Source: Stappia sp. BW2 | GTDB taxonomy: Bacteria; Pseudomonadota; Alphaproteobacteria; Rhizobiales; Stappiaceae | Length of the DNA: 64,000 nucleotides | Reading direction: 5' to 3' | Assembly (NCBI RefSeq): GCF_008107695.1 | Contig: NZ_VIRG01000066.1 | Span: 682,001 to 746,000 of the forward strand | Shown: in pieces, positions 28,118 through 37,200 of the stretch | How the letters are laid out: each line of letters starts with the position of its first letter | Position numbering within the stretch: position 1 is the first letter of the stretch | The notes under the pieces: generated by a model | Seen by the model: the letters and a program-made list of their open reading frames with translations, nothing else | What the model was told of the DNA's origin: nothing | Databases searched by the model: none | Position numbers and translations under genes: made by a program

Positions 28118-29194
28118 TTAATATGTGATTACTATCGGGTCAGGGATCATATTGAGATGGTACTTTTGAATAATCTCAATATGCGTCCTGCGCTTCCCCG
28201 TAAAGTATCTCTCAGGCATCTTAAAAATTGCCGTCTTCTGCTCGCCCTTTGAATACCAGTTCAGATAGTCAAAAACTGTGCTGGCTGTTCCGGCAACAAG
28301 CTGAGGTCTTACCATGTTTGTAAAGATAAAATCTTCGATTGGCCCCTCCCAGTCAACACGTTCGAAACCCCATTTGGATTTCAGGTTATTTAGATGGCCC
28401 CCGGTTTCTTTTCTATGTGGAAAATATTTTATAAGTCCGTCAATTCTATCTTTGTATACCCCCAATAACTCCTCGTAACACTTTGGGGATGTTATCTTTG
28501 TTTGAAGATGATTTGTTCCTATTATCCAGGTTTCATCTGCTATATTTAAGTCTTGAAATTTTATATCTAATAGATCCGGCTTTATTTTTTCATAATAATC
28601 ATTCAACGGCACATTAAATTCATATATCGATTGATAGCAAACTCTTTGAGGTCCAAGCAAATTCATTCTAATATTTGCTGATTTCAACAGTTCAAAAAAA
28701 TGCTTTTTACGGAAGTTCGCGCTGTCGGACTGCAAATTGAGATGTTGGAATGTGTTACGGTTGTTGGCCACTTGCGGCGCAACACTTCCATCGTCAATTA
28801 GATATACGAGTTCTTCACCTAGCATCTCAATAACCATTAAGGCAGGCAATTCTCGAATATCGCCGACCGTTAGGCTTGATATATTTCCCCTAATGGCCCC
28901 TATTTCTTTTGAAATCGTTTCTTTAAGTTTCCTGATTCCTTGAACCCTCAAATGGTCCGGAACGTTTGGCTTGAGTCGCCTCGCTTGGTCACCAGGAAAA
29001 TCGTCAAAAACTTTAACGTTGGGCCAACTACTTGAATTTGATTCTGCCAAAATTTGCGAATTCGTATTCTCATCAGAGCCAAGGACCAACCAAAGAGTCG
29101 AGTCCTCAGACTTGATTTCACGAGCCTTCCTAGCGAGTTTAGCGAACCGTATCTGCGTGGGAGACTGCATCAGAAACACATGCATCTGCTTCAC
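28118..29194 (-). CDS. Sialyltransferase-like glycosyltransferase (GT52/polysialyltransferase type)
   Basis: A 358-residue protein starting with GTG (29194, ATG 3 codons on). Although the sequence is divergent, three marks fit the sialyl/polysialyltransferase group: an early VYLIDDGSV (like the 'DDG' of GT52), KYFPHRKETG (the HP-type motif for CMP-sialic acid binding) and AGTASTVFDYL (the S/T-rich acceptor motif near the end). With neuA and neuB in the operon it would add a CMP-activated nonulosonic acid to the chain. It overlaps the dehydrogenase by GTGA. Moderate confidence: other B-fold GTs share these features. Confidence 0.55.
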   Translation of the reverse strand: MKQMHVFLMQSPTQIRFAKLARKAREIKSEDSTLWLVLGSDENTNSQILAESNSSSWPNVKVFDDFPGDQARRLKPNVPDHLRVQGIRKLKETISKEIGAIRGNISSLTVGDIRELPALMVIEMLGEELVYLIDDGSVAPQVANNRNTFQHLNLQSDSANFRKKHFFELLKSANIRMNLLGPQRVCYQSIYEFNVPLNDYYEKIKPDLLDIKFQDLNIADETWIIGTNHLQTKITSPKCYEELLGVYKDRIDGLIKYFPHRKETGGHLNNLKSKWGFERVDWEGPIEDFIFTNMVRPQLVAGTASTVFDYLNWYSKGEQKTAIFKMPERYFTGKRRTHIEIIQKYHLNMIPDPIVITY

Positions 29195-30492
29195 AACCTA
29201 TACACGTTTTCTGCGTCGCCTTTTATCACTTTCCTAGTGTCAAAAACGATAGCAGATTTGTTTGCTATCAAATTCCAGTCGATAACGTCATGGTCGGTCA
29301 AAATTAAAGTTGCATCGTTTGCTTCTAGACTTTTTTCCAAGTTTTCCGTCACACTAAAATTACAATCCTCTTTCGAAATCGTTGCGACGGGATCATATAC
29401 AGTTACGTTTGCGCCTAAATTTTGTAAATTTTTAATCACATCCAGAGATGCACTTTCTCGTGTATCGGATACATTCTTCTTGTAGGAAATTCCAACAATA
29501 AGAATAGAAAAATCTTTCTGAATAGGATTTTTTTCCTGAAGTATTTTTAGGGCGTGAGAGGCAATGTATCTAGGCATTCCACTATTTACGTCGTGAGCTA
29601 GCGAAATAAATCTACCTTCCATCCCTAGCAAAGATAGTTTCCAATTCAGATAAAGCGGATCAATTGGTATACAATGCCCCCCAATCCCAGGTCCCGGCAA
29701 GAAAGGCATAAAACCAAAAGGCTTGGAAGAAGCCGCTTCCACTACCTCCCAGATATCGATATCAAGATGCTTTAGAAGTACCTTCATTTCATTTACGAAT
29801 GCGATATTCACTGCGCGAAAGGCATTTTCATATATTTTTGTGCACTCAGCAACAGCAGAGCTTGAAACTGGATATACTCTTTCAATAAACTTCGAGTAGA
29901 AAAGCTCCGCAGCGGATCGAGAGTATTTATCATCTGCACCAACAACCTTTGTGATTGTTTTTGTAGTAAAGTTTATATTTCCAGGATCTTCTCTCTCCGG
30001 AGAATACGCAACGAAATAATCTTCTCCAACTACCCTACCAAACTCCGGAGCCGCTTCAATCAAGTACTGTTTTGTTGTACCCGGGTAGGTAGTTGATTCA
30101 ATTACAACGAGCTGATCAGACCTCGAATGAACGAGCACGCTCTTTATCGCCGCAGCAAGGGGAGCTAAGTCAGGCTGGTGTCTTTGATCCAGCGGTGTCG
30201 GTACGCATATCACGACTACATCTGCTTCACGAATACTGGAGAAGCTATCCGTAACGATCAGACTTTCGGCTTCGATATGTGACCAGAGTGAATCGTATCT
30301 CCATGGAGTAAGAAATGGCCTACGATCAAGTAAATCATGTATGCGGTTTTCATTAATATCAACCCCGATACATTTTTTGAAGCCCGCGCTCAAAATAGTT
30401 GCCAGCAGCGGGATCCCAACATATCCTAAACCGACTACTGCAACTACACTAGTCTTATTATCTATCTTCTCTAACAAGCGTGCCACACCCAT
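29191..30492 (-). CDS. Nucleotide-sugar dehydrogenase (UDP-glucose/GDP-mannose dehydrogenase family)
   Basis: 433 residues. N-terminal Rossmann domain with GLGYVGIPL (16-30 region), then ICVPTPLDQRHQPDL and the ESTTYPGTTKQYL motif, a central dimer helix, and the C-terminal GIGGHCIPIDPLYL with the catalytic Cys. These enzymes oxidise UDP-sugars in two NAD-dependent steps to a uronic acid. The overall form is closer to WbpA/TviB (UDP-GlcNAc or UDP-ManNAc 6-dehydrogenase) than to Ugd. It starts ATG in a TAATG overlap with the FkbH stop. Confidence 0.9.
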   Translation of the reverse strand: MGVARLLEKIDNKTSVVAVVGLGYVGIPLLATILSAGFKKCIGVDINENRIHDLLDRRPFLTPWRYDSLWSHIEAESLIVTDSFSSIREADVVVICVPTPLDQRHQPDLAPLAAAIKSVLVHSRSDQLVVIESTTYPGTTKQYLIEAAPEFGRVVGEDYFVAYSPEREDPGNINFTTKTITKVVGADDKYSRSAAELFYSKFIERVYPVSSSAVAECTKIYENAFRAVNIAFVNEMKVLLKHLDIDIWEVVEAASSKPFGFMPFLPGPGIGGHCIPIDPLYLNWKLSLLGMEGRFISLAHDVNSGMPRYIASHALKILQEKNPIQKDFSILIVGISYKKNVSDTRESASLDVIKNLQNLGANVTVYDPVATISKEDCNFSVTENLEKSLEANDATLILTDHDVIDWNLIANKSAIVFDTRKVIKGDAENVYRL

Positions 30493-32210
30493 TATATTTT
30501 CTTCCTTTTAGCTATCTTCTCTACCAGTGTCTTTAGTTCCTCTGATATATGAGCGTACACGTGCGGCTGATAATGTCTTATGCTGTTTGTTAAGTCTTCG
30601 GGTGAATTGATGTATGGTTTCACGTCTAAGATCGAACAGCGTTCTCGTCTGCTTGCGAACTCGATTAAGGCTTCATTCATTTCTCGGTGACGTGATACAG
30701 CAGCTCTCTCCTTTGAGGGCCGATAAGCAACCTCGCCTGCATTAACAAAAACAAAATGTGTATCCGGCATTTTATCCATAATAAAATCTATATTTACTCT
30801 CATAATATCTTTCGTTATTTGGCCTGCATGAAGATAATTTTCTTTTATATTAGCTTTAAAAGCATCCAAGTGCTTTGATTGAGAAGGAAATCTCTTTTTA
30901 TAGTAATTGATAGTCTCATCTTTTATTACGTTATTGTATCCACCAAAAGGTACAATGTGCCCATCCTGAACATTGACATACAGCTCTTGCGTAAAATCCA
31001 TCAATAGACTCCATATCAGAATATCAGGCTGCTCCTCAAAGATCTTCGAGGAAAATGCATTCTTGTCCAGGAAGGGCCAACTTCCGACAATGTCATCCTT
31101 TTTTTCTTTGGTTAAACTCGATTGTTGAATCAAGAAGAATGAGTGGTCATGATGAAAAGGTATTCCTCCGTTCGTGGTACCATTGATCTCAGTAATTACG
31201 TTGAATTCATCTTGATTCAGACCGTTAGTGATCCGCTCAAGGTCACAACCACCTTTAAAAAATATTGTAACTTCTTTTTTAACCGTTTTGAAAACGATTT
31301 CTTTTTCTTCAATTTCTAGCCAGTCGACATCTAATACGGAGGTCAGGTCAGACGAAACTGGGCCTACGACATCAATCTTAGGGCTACCTAGGTATTCACG
31401 GTAAATGAATTGCTCAATACCTGAGTTCATCATTCTACACGACCAAACAAAATCCAACAGTTCTCTTTTCACGCGATCCAGGGCGTAAAATCCAATAATA
31501 CCAGAATTTCCATACTTATCCTTACATGATATAACTGCAGTTTCTATTCCCTCATCTTTCAGCAAGGAGTATGCTTCTTGACGTTCAAATCTACGCTTCG
31601 TAAAATTCAACTGATTTGTGCGATTGACCAGCTCTAACACCCTATCGATATGCTTAAGTGGCGCATTATCGACAGTTAACACTATTTCGGAGTTTCGCAA
31701 AAATTCTTCGTTGTTGTGATATTCTCTTTTCGCCGTGCTTTTTTTCTCGTTAATTTTGTACTGCTGAAGCCTTGTAAATTCGCCATCGTTCTTTCCTTCT
31801 ACGTCGAAATATATCCCAATTTTCGATAATTCAGACGCATCCAAGACGTTCAAATCAGAACTATAGTATTTAGCCTCTTCGAGGTTTTGCTTGAGGTCGT
31901 CAATGAACAATACATTTTCGCTTCTCAGGCCCACCTCATGAATAAGACGGTTAATTCGAGGCCCCTTAGGTGTCCAATCAATTGAGGGAAAAACGAAATA
32001 ATCATCAACTAAAAATTCTTTTAATTTGTCTAGCGCTTCCTTGTGGTCGTTTTTAGAACATATCGATGATATGATTCCTTTTGCCGCTAGGTTTTTAACT
32101 ATTTCGATGCATTCATCTCGAGGCGTGACACCGCCTTCTGTTAAGGTACCAGACCAGAATGTTTCATCCAGATCCCAGATTACTAGTTTAATTTGAGGCT
32201 TACGTTCCAT
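30492..32210 (-). CDS. FkbH-like HAD-IIIC/GNAT multi-domain protein
   Basis: 572 residues. N-terminal HAD-IIIC phosphatase motif VIWDLDETFWSGTL, then SSICSKNDHKEAL, VLFIDDLKQNLEEAK (HAD motifs). A GNAT-like fold follows (VISCKDKYGNSGIIGFYAL), and the last 250 residues (IEFASRRE..., HVYAHISEELKTL) look SGNH-like. In FK506/ansamitocin clusters FkbH loads glyceryl from 1,3-BPG onto an ACP. In capsule loci a transfer to a sugar is possible but not shown. No ACP gene is seen in the window. It is followed by the dehydrogenase (1-base overlap). Confidence 0.8.
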   Translation of the reverse strand: MERKPQIKLVIWDLDETFWSGTLTEGGVTPRDECIEIVKNLAAKGIISSICSKNDHKEALDKLKEFLVDDYFVFPSIDWTPKGPRINRLIHEVGLRSENVLFIDDLKQNLEEAKYYSSDLNVLDASELSKIGIYFDVEGKNDGEFTRLQQYKINEKKSTAKREYHNNEEFLRNSEIVLTVDNAPLKHIDRVLELVNRTNQLNFTKRRFERQEAYSLLKDEGIETAVISCKDKYGNSGIIGFYALDRVKRELLDFVWSCRMMNSGIEQFIYREYLGSPKIDVVGPVSSDLTSVLDVDWLEIEEKEIVFKTVKKEVTIFFKGGCDLERITNGLNQDEFNVITEINGTTNGGIPFHHDHSFFLIQQSSLTKEKKDDIVGSWPFLDKNAFSSKIFEEQPDILIWSLLMDFTQELYVNVQDGHIVPFGGYNNVIKDETINYYKKRFPSQSKHLDAFKANIKENYLHAGQITKDIMRVNIDFIMDKMPDTHFVFVNAGEVAYRPSKERAAVSRHREMNEALIEFASRRERCSILDVKPYINSPEDLTNSIRHYQPHVYAHISEELKTLVEKIAKRKKI

Positions 32211-32396
32211 GGCACCCGCTTTTGTTCTGAGAGAATCTTATCGAGTTTTAGCTAGAATTTTATACCCGACTTGCTAGCTCATTTCATCCTAACTATTGGC
32301 AATAAATTTGTGTAATATCCAGAAATAAACCTGACTGATAAAGCAAACTTATTGTTCATTTATTCCCCAAGCTCGTAGAGGTCAATCTGGTTAGAT

Positions 32397-33443
32397 TCAA
32401 TTCGTCTTCTGAAACTCAGTAATAGCTTGTATAAGATCTTTAAAAATGGTCTCATCTCTGAAGTGTCCATCCAACCAGGTTTTTCGGGGTTTCTGGTAAT
32501 CGAGATGCAGGACGCTTTTCAAAGGCAACACCAGCCCACTTTCGCAGAATATTCGACGCATCTGCTTGGCCAAGCGATCCTTGTAGTTTTCCACATAGTC
32601 GACATAGACAATTGTCGGCACCCCCGCACTGATCGCATCCATGGCCGCTGTGGACGTGCACGTGATCGCAATGGAGGCCTTCGATAAAGCTTCCTTCATT
32701 GAGCAGGCAGAAAACTCAATATTGTCCGGAACATCCCACAGGTCTCCGAAAAGCTCCGGATAATTGTATTCTTCCTTGTGGACGTGCACGGTGTTCTCCG
32801 TCGGAAGATGGCGCAACTTGACAACCATCTTGCGCTCGGGATTGGCCAACGCAATTGCCTTGAGCACTTCTGCCATATGCAGCCGGCCATTGTAGCTCTT
32901 AGGGCTGATCGCCTGTGCGAAGAAATAGACGTCTCCACCGGCATCGTCTAGAAGACTGGTCGGTTTCATGAAATAGGGATGCCCCCAGGCAACCTGCTTT
33001 CGACGCGAACCGCCAATATTTGTGCCATAGGAGTCGACATCTTGCTGGTTGTTGAGAAAAAGAACGTCGAAGTTTCTTCTGTTATGAATTCCCTTTTCGG
33101 GTGTAAATTCCAGCCCAGGCTGGAAGGCGATGAAACAGGGCCTATTGTTGCCCGCCATATACCTTCTCTCGTTGACCAGAGCACGAAGTTCCTTGGTCAC
33201 CTTGCACACAACCACGGCGTCGTAATCGGCGATACTGTCGGCTGAGATTACACGCTCGTCCGCCAGAATATCCGGACCTTTCTCGAGATTGATTTTCATC
33301 TGGCGCTCCGAAATGTCGGCCGCATCCCGTGTGTGTGCCATATAGTAGGTTGAGCAGCTGCTCCCGGCTAGGGAAAGTTGCTCTTTCATCTTAGCGGCAA
33401 ACAAGAGAGTTGAATCATCGTAGAATGGTAGAAGAATTTTCAC
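32397..33443 (-). CDS. DUF6716-like putative glycosyltransferase
   Basis: A 348-residue protein of a GT-B-like fold, similar in plan to the second one at 33690. Marks: YFFAQAISPKSYNGRLHMAEVLKAIA, VVKLRHLPTE, YPELFGDLWDVPDNIEFSACSM (central), and TCTSTAAMDAISAGVPTIVYVDYVE (late). These recall Pfam DUF6716, linked to capsule and sialic-acid-type polymers. It has no membrane segment. Its ATG overlaps the small gene upstream by 4 bases, and a 186-base gap (with an AT-rich region) separates it from FkbH. Confidence 0.7.
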   Translation of the reverse strand: MKILLPFYDDSTLLFAAKMKEQLSLAGSSCSTYYMAHTRDAADISERQMKINLEKGPDILADERVISADSIADYDAVVVCKVTKELRALVNERRYMAGNNRPCFIAFQPGLEFTPEKGIHNRRNFDVLFLNNQQDVDSYGTNIGGSRRKQVAWGHPYFMKPTSLLDDAGGDVYFFAQAISPKSYNGRLHMAEVLKAIALANPERKMVVKLRHLPTENTVHVHKEEYNYPELFGDLWDVPDNIEFSACSMKEALSKASIAITCTSTAAMDAISAGVPTIVYVDYVENYKDRLAKQMRRIFCESGLVLPLKSVLHLDYQKPRKTWLDGHFRDETIFKDLIQAITEFQKTN

Positions 33444-33670
33444 TTTTTCAAATCTCGCAAAAAGTCCTGAAGCACCTGTGTTTGCCTCGCATCATGTTCA
33501 TTATTGGCCCGTTCCAGTAACTCGGTCGCGGCTTCCTGCACATGTTGCCCTCTTTGGTCAAGTTTCGACAGATAACCGCCGTGCAAGGCGTCGACAATCG
33601 AAATACAAAGTTCGGACATTTTTTTGAGCACGAGGTTCACCAGTTGGCCTTTCAATAACGCATCATGCAC
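33440..33670 (-). CDS. Small helical protein of the capsule operon
   Basis: A 76-residue, charged, all-helical protein (MHDALLKGQLVNLVLKKMSEL start, later ATELLERANNEHDARQTQVL). It probably forms a coiled coil. No family is recognised. Its stop overlaps the next gene's start by 4 bases and it lies 19 bases after the previous gene, so it should be translated with both glycosyltransferases and may be a partner. Confidence 0.6.
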   Translation of the reverse strand: MHDALLKGQLVNLVLKKMSELCISIVDALHGGYLSKLDQRGQHVQEAATELLERANNEHDARQTQVLQDFLRDLKK

Positions 33671-33689
33671 GGGACGCTGGGAAACAGGC

Positions 33690-34913
33690 TTATTTCCCGG
33701 CTGAAGTTTTCAGTTTCAGAGTAGAAATCAGTGACGCTAAAAGCTTGCGCTTGCTCTTGAAAGCTCTGGACAAATAAAAGCGTTTTCCGATTGCGAGCAA
33801 TTCCGATCGCAACGCGTCCGAATTTTCACAACCACGAGCCGCGCTTCGTGTCGGTATTCCCCTTTTGCCTGCCCGGTCCATTGCCTCCAAAACTAATTGA
33901 CCAATGGACAAGGCAGGATCACAGGCGAATTTTTCACGCCACTTTTGACTGACACGCGGAGGGGTCTGCAAGTCCACTTGTTCAAAATTCCGGAGCAATC
34001 CGGAGCCATAAAAATACTGCAACCCATAATCGTCATGGGCTCCAAAATCCGAGATCAGAGTTGTTGGAATTTCCGCATGGATCGCCTCCACCGCAACCGT
34101 TGAAGAAATCGTCAGACAATGGGAAGCCCTTGCAAGCAGGGAGGGTGCACGTTCCTCTGTCAAGCGAATATTACCCGGGATCTCATCACCCGACTTTGAA
34201 ACTTCCTGAAACAGGTGATCAATTGCGTGCCATGTCCGGTGTAGAGTTGCCTTCCTGCCGGTGGCGCGCGCCTTGATAAGAAACTCTTTCTGCGAATAAC
34301 GCCTAGCCAAGCCGAAAAGCTGTTTAACCATAAACTTGCGCTCATAGTAATAGCGCGGAATGACGGCCTGCTCGAAGAAGACGACGGGCCCGGCATCGTC
34401 GGCTCCCGGCAACCTTTCCACCTTATCGAGGAGGGAGGCGTTGCCGAACAGCCTGGCGTTGGAGCTGTCCTGTCCGAATGCTTCGCACATTGCCGAATAT
34501 GCCTCGACATCCCTCTTGCAGTTCAGCCACAGCTGATCTGCCGGCGTCCGCATGGAAAAGCCGTCGAATGCATAACGCAGGACCAGGCCGGGATAGACAC
34601 AAATCACCAGTGGCCGCGCACTGCCGATGTCCTCGAGATAGTGGAACAAGTGACGCGTCGACATACCCTCAAGGCACGCCAGAACGATGTCGTAGGACAG
34701 GATGTCACCGCTCTGACAGAGATCCTTGATCGTCACGGCCGGAATTGGCTTGCTGAACCCCAACTCGGTTATTTGTTCAACGCTGATCTGCTTCTTCTTA
34801 CGTGCGCTGACCAATGCGAATTCGACCGAAGCCCCCTGCTTTTCGAAATGCGGTGCTATGAGCCGAACCGTATTCAGGAAGGAATCGTATCCTGCGAGAG
34901 CGAGCACACGCAT
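33690..34913 (-). CDS. DUF6716-like putative glycosyltransferase (second)
   Basis: About 407 residues from MRVLALAGYDSFLNTVRL (34913; an earlier start at 34955 would overlap neuA). It shows VLACLEGMSTRHLFHY, CVYPGLVLRYAFDGFSMR, WLNCKRDVEAY, VFFEQAVIPRYYYERKFMVKQLFGLA, FLIKARATG and LTISSTVAVEAIHAEIPTTLISDFG. The last two recall the 'SSTAALEA...' region of DUF6716 GTs. It lies 5 bases after neuA and probably uses a CMP-activated acid. The C-terminus is basic (AFKSKRKLLASLISTL), maybe membrane-touching. Confidence 0.75.
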   Translation of the reverse strand: MRVLALAGYDSFLNTVRLIAPHFEKQGASVEFALVSARKKKQISVEQITELGFSKPIPAVTIKDLCQSGDILSYDIVLACLEGMSTRHLFHYLEDIGSARPLVICVYPGLVLRYAFDGFSMRTPADQLWLNCKRDVEAYSAMCEAFGQDSSNARLFGNASLLDKVERLPGADDAGPVVFFEQAVIPRYYYERKFMVKQLFGLARRYSQKEFLIKARATGRKATLHRTWHAIDHLFQEVSKSGDEIPGNIRLTEERAPSLLARASHCLTISSTVAVEAIHAEIPTTLISDFGAHDDYGLQYFYGSGLLRNFEQVDLQTPPRVSQKWREKFACDPALSIGQLVLEAMDRAGKRGIPTRSAARGCENSDALRSELLAIGKRFYLSRAFKSKRKLLASLISTLKLKTSAGK

Positions 34914-34918
34914 TGGCT

Positions 34919-36094
34919 TTACTCCACAAAGCCGGCCGCTATCAGATAGTCGCACATTTCGCGAACCGCCCCTTTTCCGCCATCAGCGTTCAAGACACGG
35001 TCGGCCACATCCAGCGCGGCAGGATGTGCATCCGCAGGAGCAAAAGACAGTCCACAAATCCGCATGCAGTCAATATCGTTCACGTCATTGCCGATATAAA
35101 CAATTTCAGTCCACTCAAGCCCTTGTTCCTGACGCCAAGCGTCCAGAACAGGAAGTTTGTCATCAATCTGGTTCATCACCGGCATCTTTAGTTTTTCCGC
35201 CCTTGCCAGGACGACCGGATTAGCCTCCTTGGAGAGGACCATCAGCTTGACGTTTCTCTTGCGCAGTAGTTCGAGACCAAGGCCATCCCTTCGGCTGCAG
35301 GTAACGGACTCGCGGCCGTATTGGTCCACGGTTACTCTATCATCCGTATGAACGCCGTCGAAATCCGTGATAACCGCCTTGATCTTGTGTGTCTGGGCTG
35401 CAGGTTCTTCGAAACGATTGAGCGCGCGCAGGAAGGCCTCGACTACTTCCCAGTCTTCCTGGCTGTCGATTTCCACGGTCGGACCATTGACCGGTACCAT
35501 CACAGTCGGTCCGCAGAACCGTTCCTTTTTTTCGAGAAAGGACGGTACACGCATCGCATAAATCGCACCGTTTTCCCGATAACGCAGTTTCATGTCCTGA
35601 CGGCGCTGACGCGGTTTGCTGTGGTCGTGTGTAATCCCCTCAGCGAAACCGTCCTCACCTTCCTGCCAGATGAACCCATGATCTTCCACAACGGAGAGCG
35701 CAGCCTTTGCGCCTTTGCCGACAATGCTCTCCAAGACAAGATCGATGTCTTCGGGACGGGTAAAGGCTGACGTGCATTGCAGCATTACAATATAGTCCGG
35801 CAAGACACGCCCTTGTGCCTGGATCCATTCGAGCGCGTGCAGGAGTGCCGATTCCGAGCTTGCAGTATTATTGCTCAGCTCCTCTGGGCGGCGAATAACA
35901 GTCGCGCCTGCTTCTGCGGAGATCCGCAGAACATCTTCGTCATTGCTGGTGACGAAGACTTCATTTATCGACTTGGCCTGCAATGCTGTTTGGACAGTGC
36001 GGGCAACAAGGGGTACGCCTAGAAGAGGACGTATATTTTTGCCGGGGAGGCCGACTGAGCCTCCCCGAGCCGGAATAACAGCAATGACGTCCAT
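34919..36094 (-). CDS. neuA: CMP-nonulosonate cytidylyltransferase fused to a HAD phosphatase
   Basis: 391 residues. The N-terminal half (1-225) is CMP-sialate synthetase: IPARGGSVGLPGKNIRPL (CTP loop), TSNDEDVLRISAEAG, PDYIVMLQCTSAFTRPEDID and a late RENGAIYAM. The C-terminal half is a KdsC-like HAD phosphatase: ITDFDGVHTDDRV (nucleophile Asp), MVLSKEANPVVLARAEKL, IGNDVNDIDCMRICG. The HAD domain may remove the 9-phosphate of the nonulosonate (as NeuB product phosphatase) before activation. Fusions of these two are known in several bacteria. Start ATG 36094 is 5 bases after neuB. Confidence 0.9.
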   Translation of the reverse strand: MDVIAVIPARGGSVGLPGKNIRPLLGVPLVARTVQTALQAKSINEVFVTSNDEDVLRISAEAGATVIRRPEELSNNTASSESALLHALEWIQAQGRVLPDYIVMLQCTSAFTRPEDIDLVLESIVGKGAKAALSVVEDHGFIWQEGEDGFAEGITHDHSKPRQRRQDMKLRYRENGAIYAMRVPSFLEKKERFCGPTVMVPVNGPTVEIDSQEDWEVVEAFLRALNRFEEPAAQTHKIKAVITDFDGVHTDDRVTVDQYGRESVTCSRRDGLGLELLRKRNVKLMVLSKEANPVVLARAEKLKMPVMNQIDDKLPVLDAWRQEQGLEWTEIVYIGNDVNDIDCMRICGLSFAPADAHPAALDVADRVLNADGGKGAVREMCDYLIAAGFVE

Positions 36095-36099
36095 TTGAC

Positions 36100-37029
36100 T
36101 TAAGACACCTGGCGGATGTTGGTCCCGTGCTTTTCCTCACGCCATTTCAGCTTGTCGCGCTGCACTTTCTCGACATCAAGAAGATCGGATTTTTTGAACT
36201 CGAGTGCTTTGGCAACATTGTGCAGATCGCGGCACATACGGCGAAGCCCGTCCGGCTCAAGGCTGGCTGCGTGGTCAGTACCTTTCCAGGTCCGGTCGAG
36301 GGTGAAGTGTCGCTCGATATATTCGAACTTACCCTTGCCATAACGCTCGTAACCGGCGGCCCCGAGAGCCATGGCCGCAACGTCAGCGGCAATCCCCAGA
36401 TGGTGACCTGAGAAACCGATGGACTTGACGCGGTCGCCGTATTTTTCCTGAAGCGTGTTGATTTCCATCAGGCAAAGGTCTTCAAAGGCAACAGGGTATC
36501 CGGAGGTGCAGGCATAAACCACGAGGTCCTTGGCACGGCCGTGCTTCTCGTAGAAGGCAATGACCTTTTCGATTTCGTCTCGCGTGGTCATTCCGGTCGA
36601 AACGTGGATCTCACCGTCATAGTTCTTGCAAAGAAACTCCTGCAAGACGAAGTGCTGGTTGGTTGCAGACGGCAATTTTATCAGGTTCGGTTTCAGCGCT
36701 GCGATTTCCTGCGCGGAAGTCAGGTCCCAGACCGATGTGGAATAGTCGATGCCAGCAAGTCGGCACTCTTCCTGCAGCTCCTTGTGCTGACCGACAGAAA
36801 ACTCAAGATATTCGCGGTGCGCACCATACGTCGGACCATAAGAATTTTCCGGCACCGGATGCGGGGTGTCATATTCTTCGGGCGTCAGAAGCTCACGATT
36901 GTGCCGTTTCTGAAATTTCGCTACATCCGCACCGCATATCTTGCTCGCAACCTGAATCAGTTCCTTGGCGATATCCATGTCGCCTTTGTGATTACAGCCG
37001 ATCTCGGCGATAACTTTTACTTCAACCAT
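36100..37029 (-). CDS. neuB: N-acetylneuraminate synthase (NeuB) lacking the C-terminal SAF domain
   Basis: 309 residues from ATG 37029 (MVEVKVIAEIGCNHKGDM). The TIM-barrel is complete: ADVAKFQKRHNRELLTPEEY, HVSTGMTTRDEIEKVI, GFSGHHLGIAADVAAMALGAAG, and EYIERHFTLDRTWKGTDHAASLEP. NeuB makes sialic-type acids from PEP and an N-acetylmannosamine (or its phosphate). Most NeuB are about 340-350 residues with a C-terminal SAF (antifreeze) domain covering the active site of the partner; here the protein ends at NIRQVS without it. It lies 5 bases before neuA. An earlier reading frame extends to 37176 but has no homology. Confidence 0.88.
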   Translation of the reverse strand: MVEVKVIAEIGCNHKGDMDIAKELIQVASKICGADVAKFQKRHNRELLTPEEYDTPHPVPENSYGPTYGAHREYLEFSVGQHKELQEECRLAGIDYSTSVWDLTSAQEIAALKPNLIKLPSATNQHFVLQEFLCKNYDGEIHVSTGMTTRDEIEKVIAFYEKHGRAKDLVVYACTSGYPVAFEDLCLMEINTLQEKYGDRVKSIGFSGHHLGIAADVAAMALGAAGYERYGKGKFEYIERHFTLDRTWKGTDHAASLEPDGLRRMCRDLHNVAKALEFKKSDLLDVEKVQRDKLKWREEKHGTNIRQVS

Positions 37030-37200
37030 TTTGTCACCTTTTCGGCCAAATTTGAACCTTGGTTGGCATCTAGCTACAAGCCGTTTCGCCTGAATTAGTT
37101 GCCATTCCTTTTGCCGCTCTATTCCCATATCCCTGTGGCAAGGACAAGAGCAGACTGGGATTTTTCTTAACACCAACTACTCGTCACACTTGCCTAAAAT

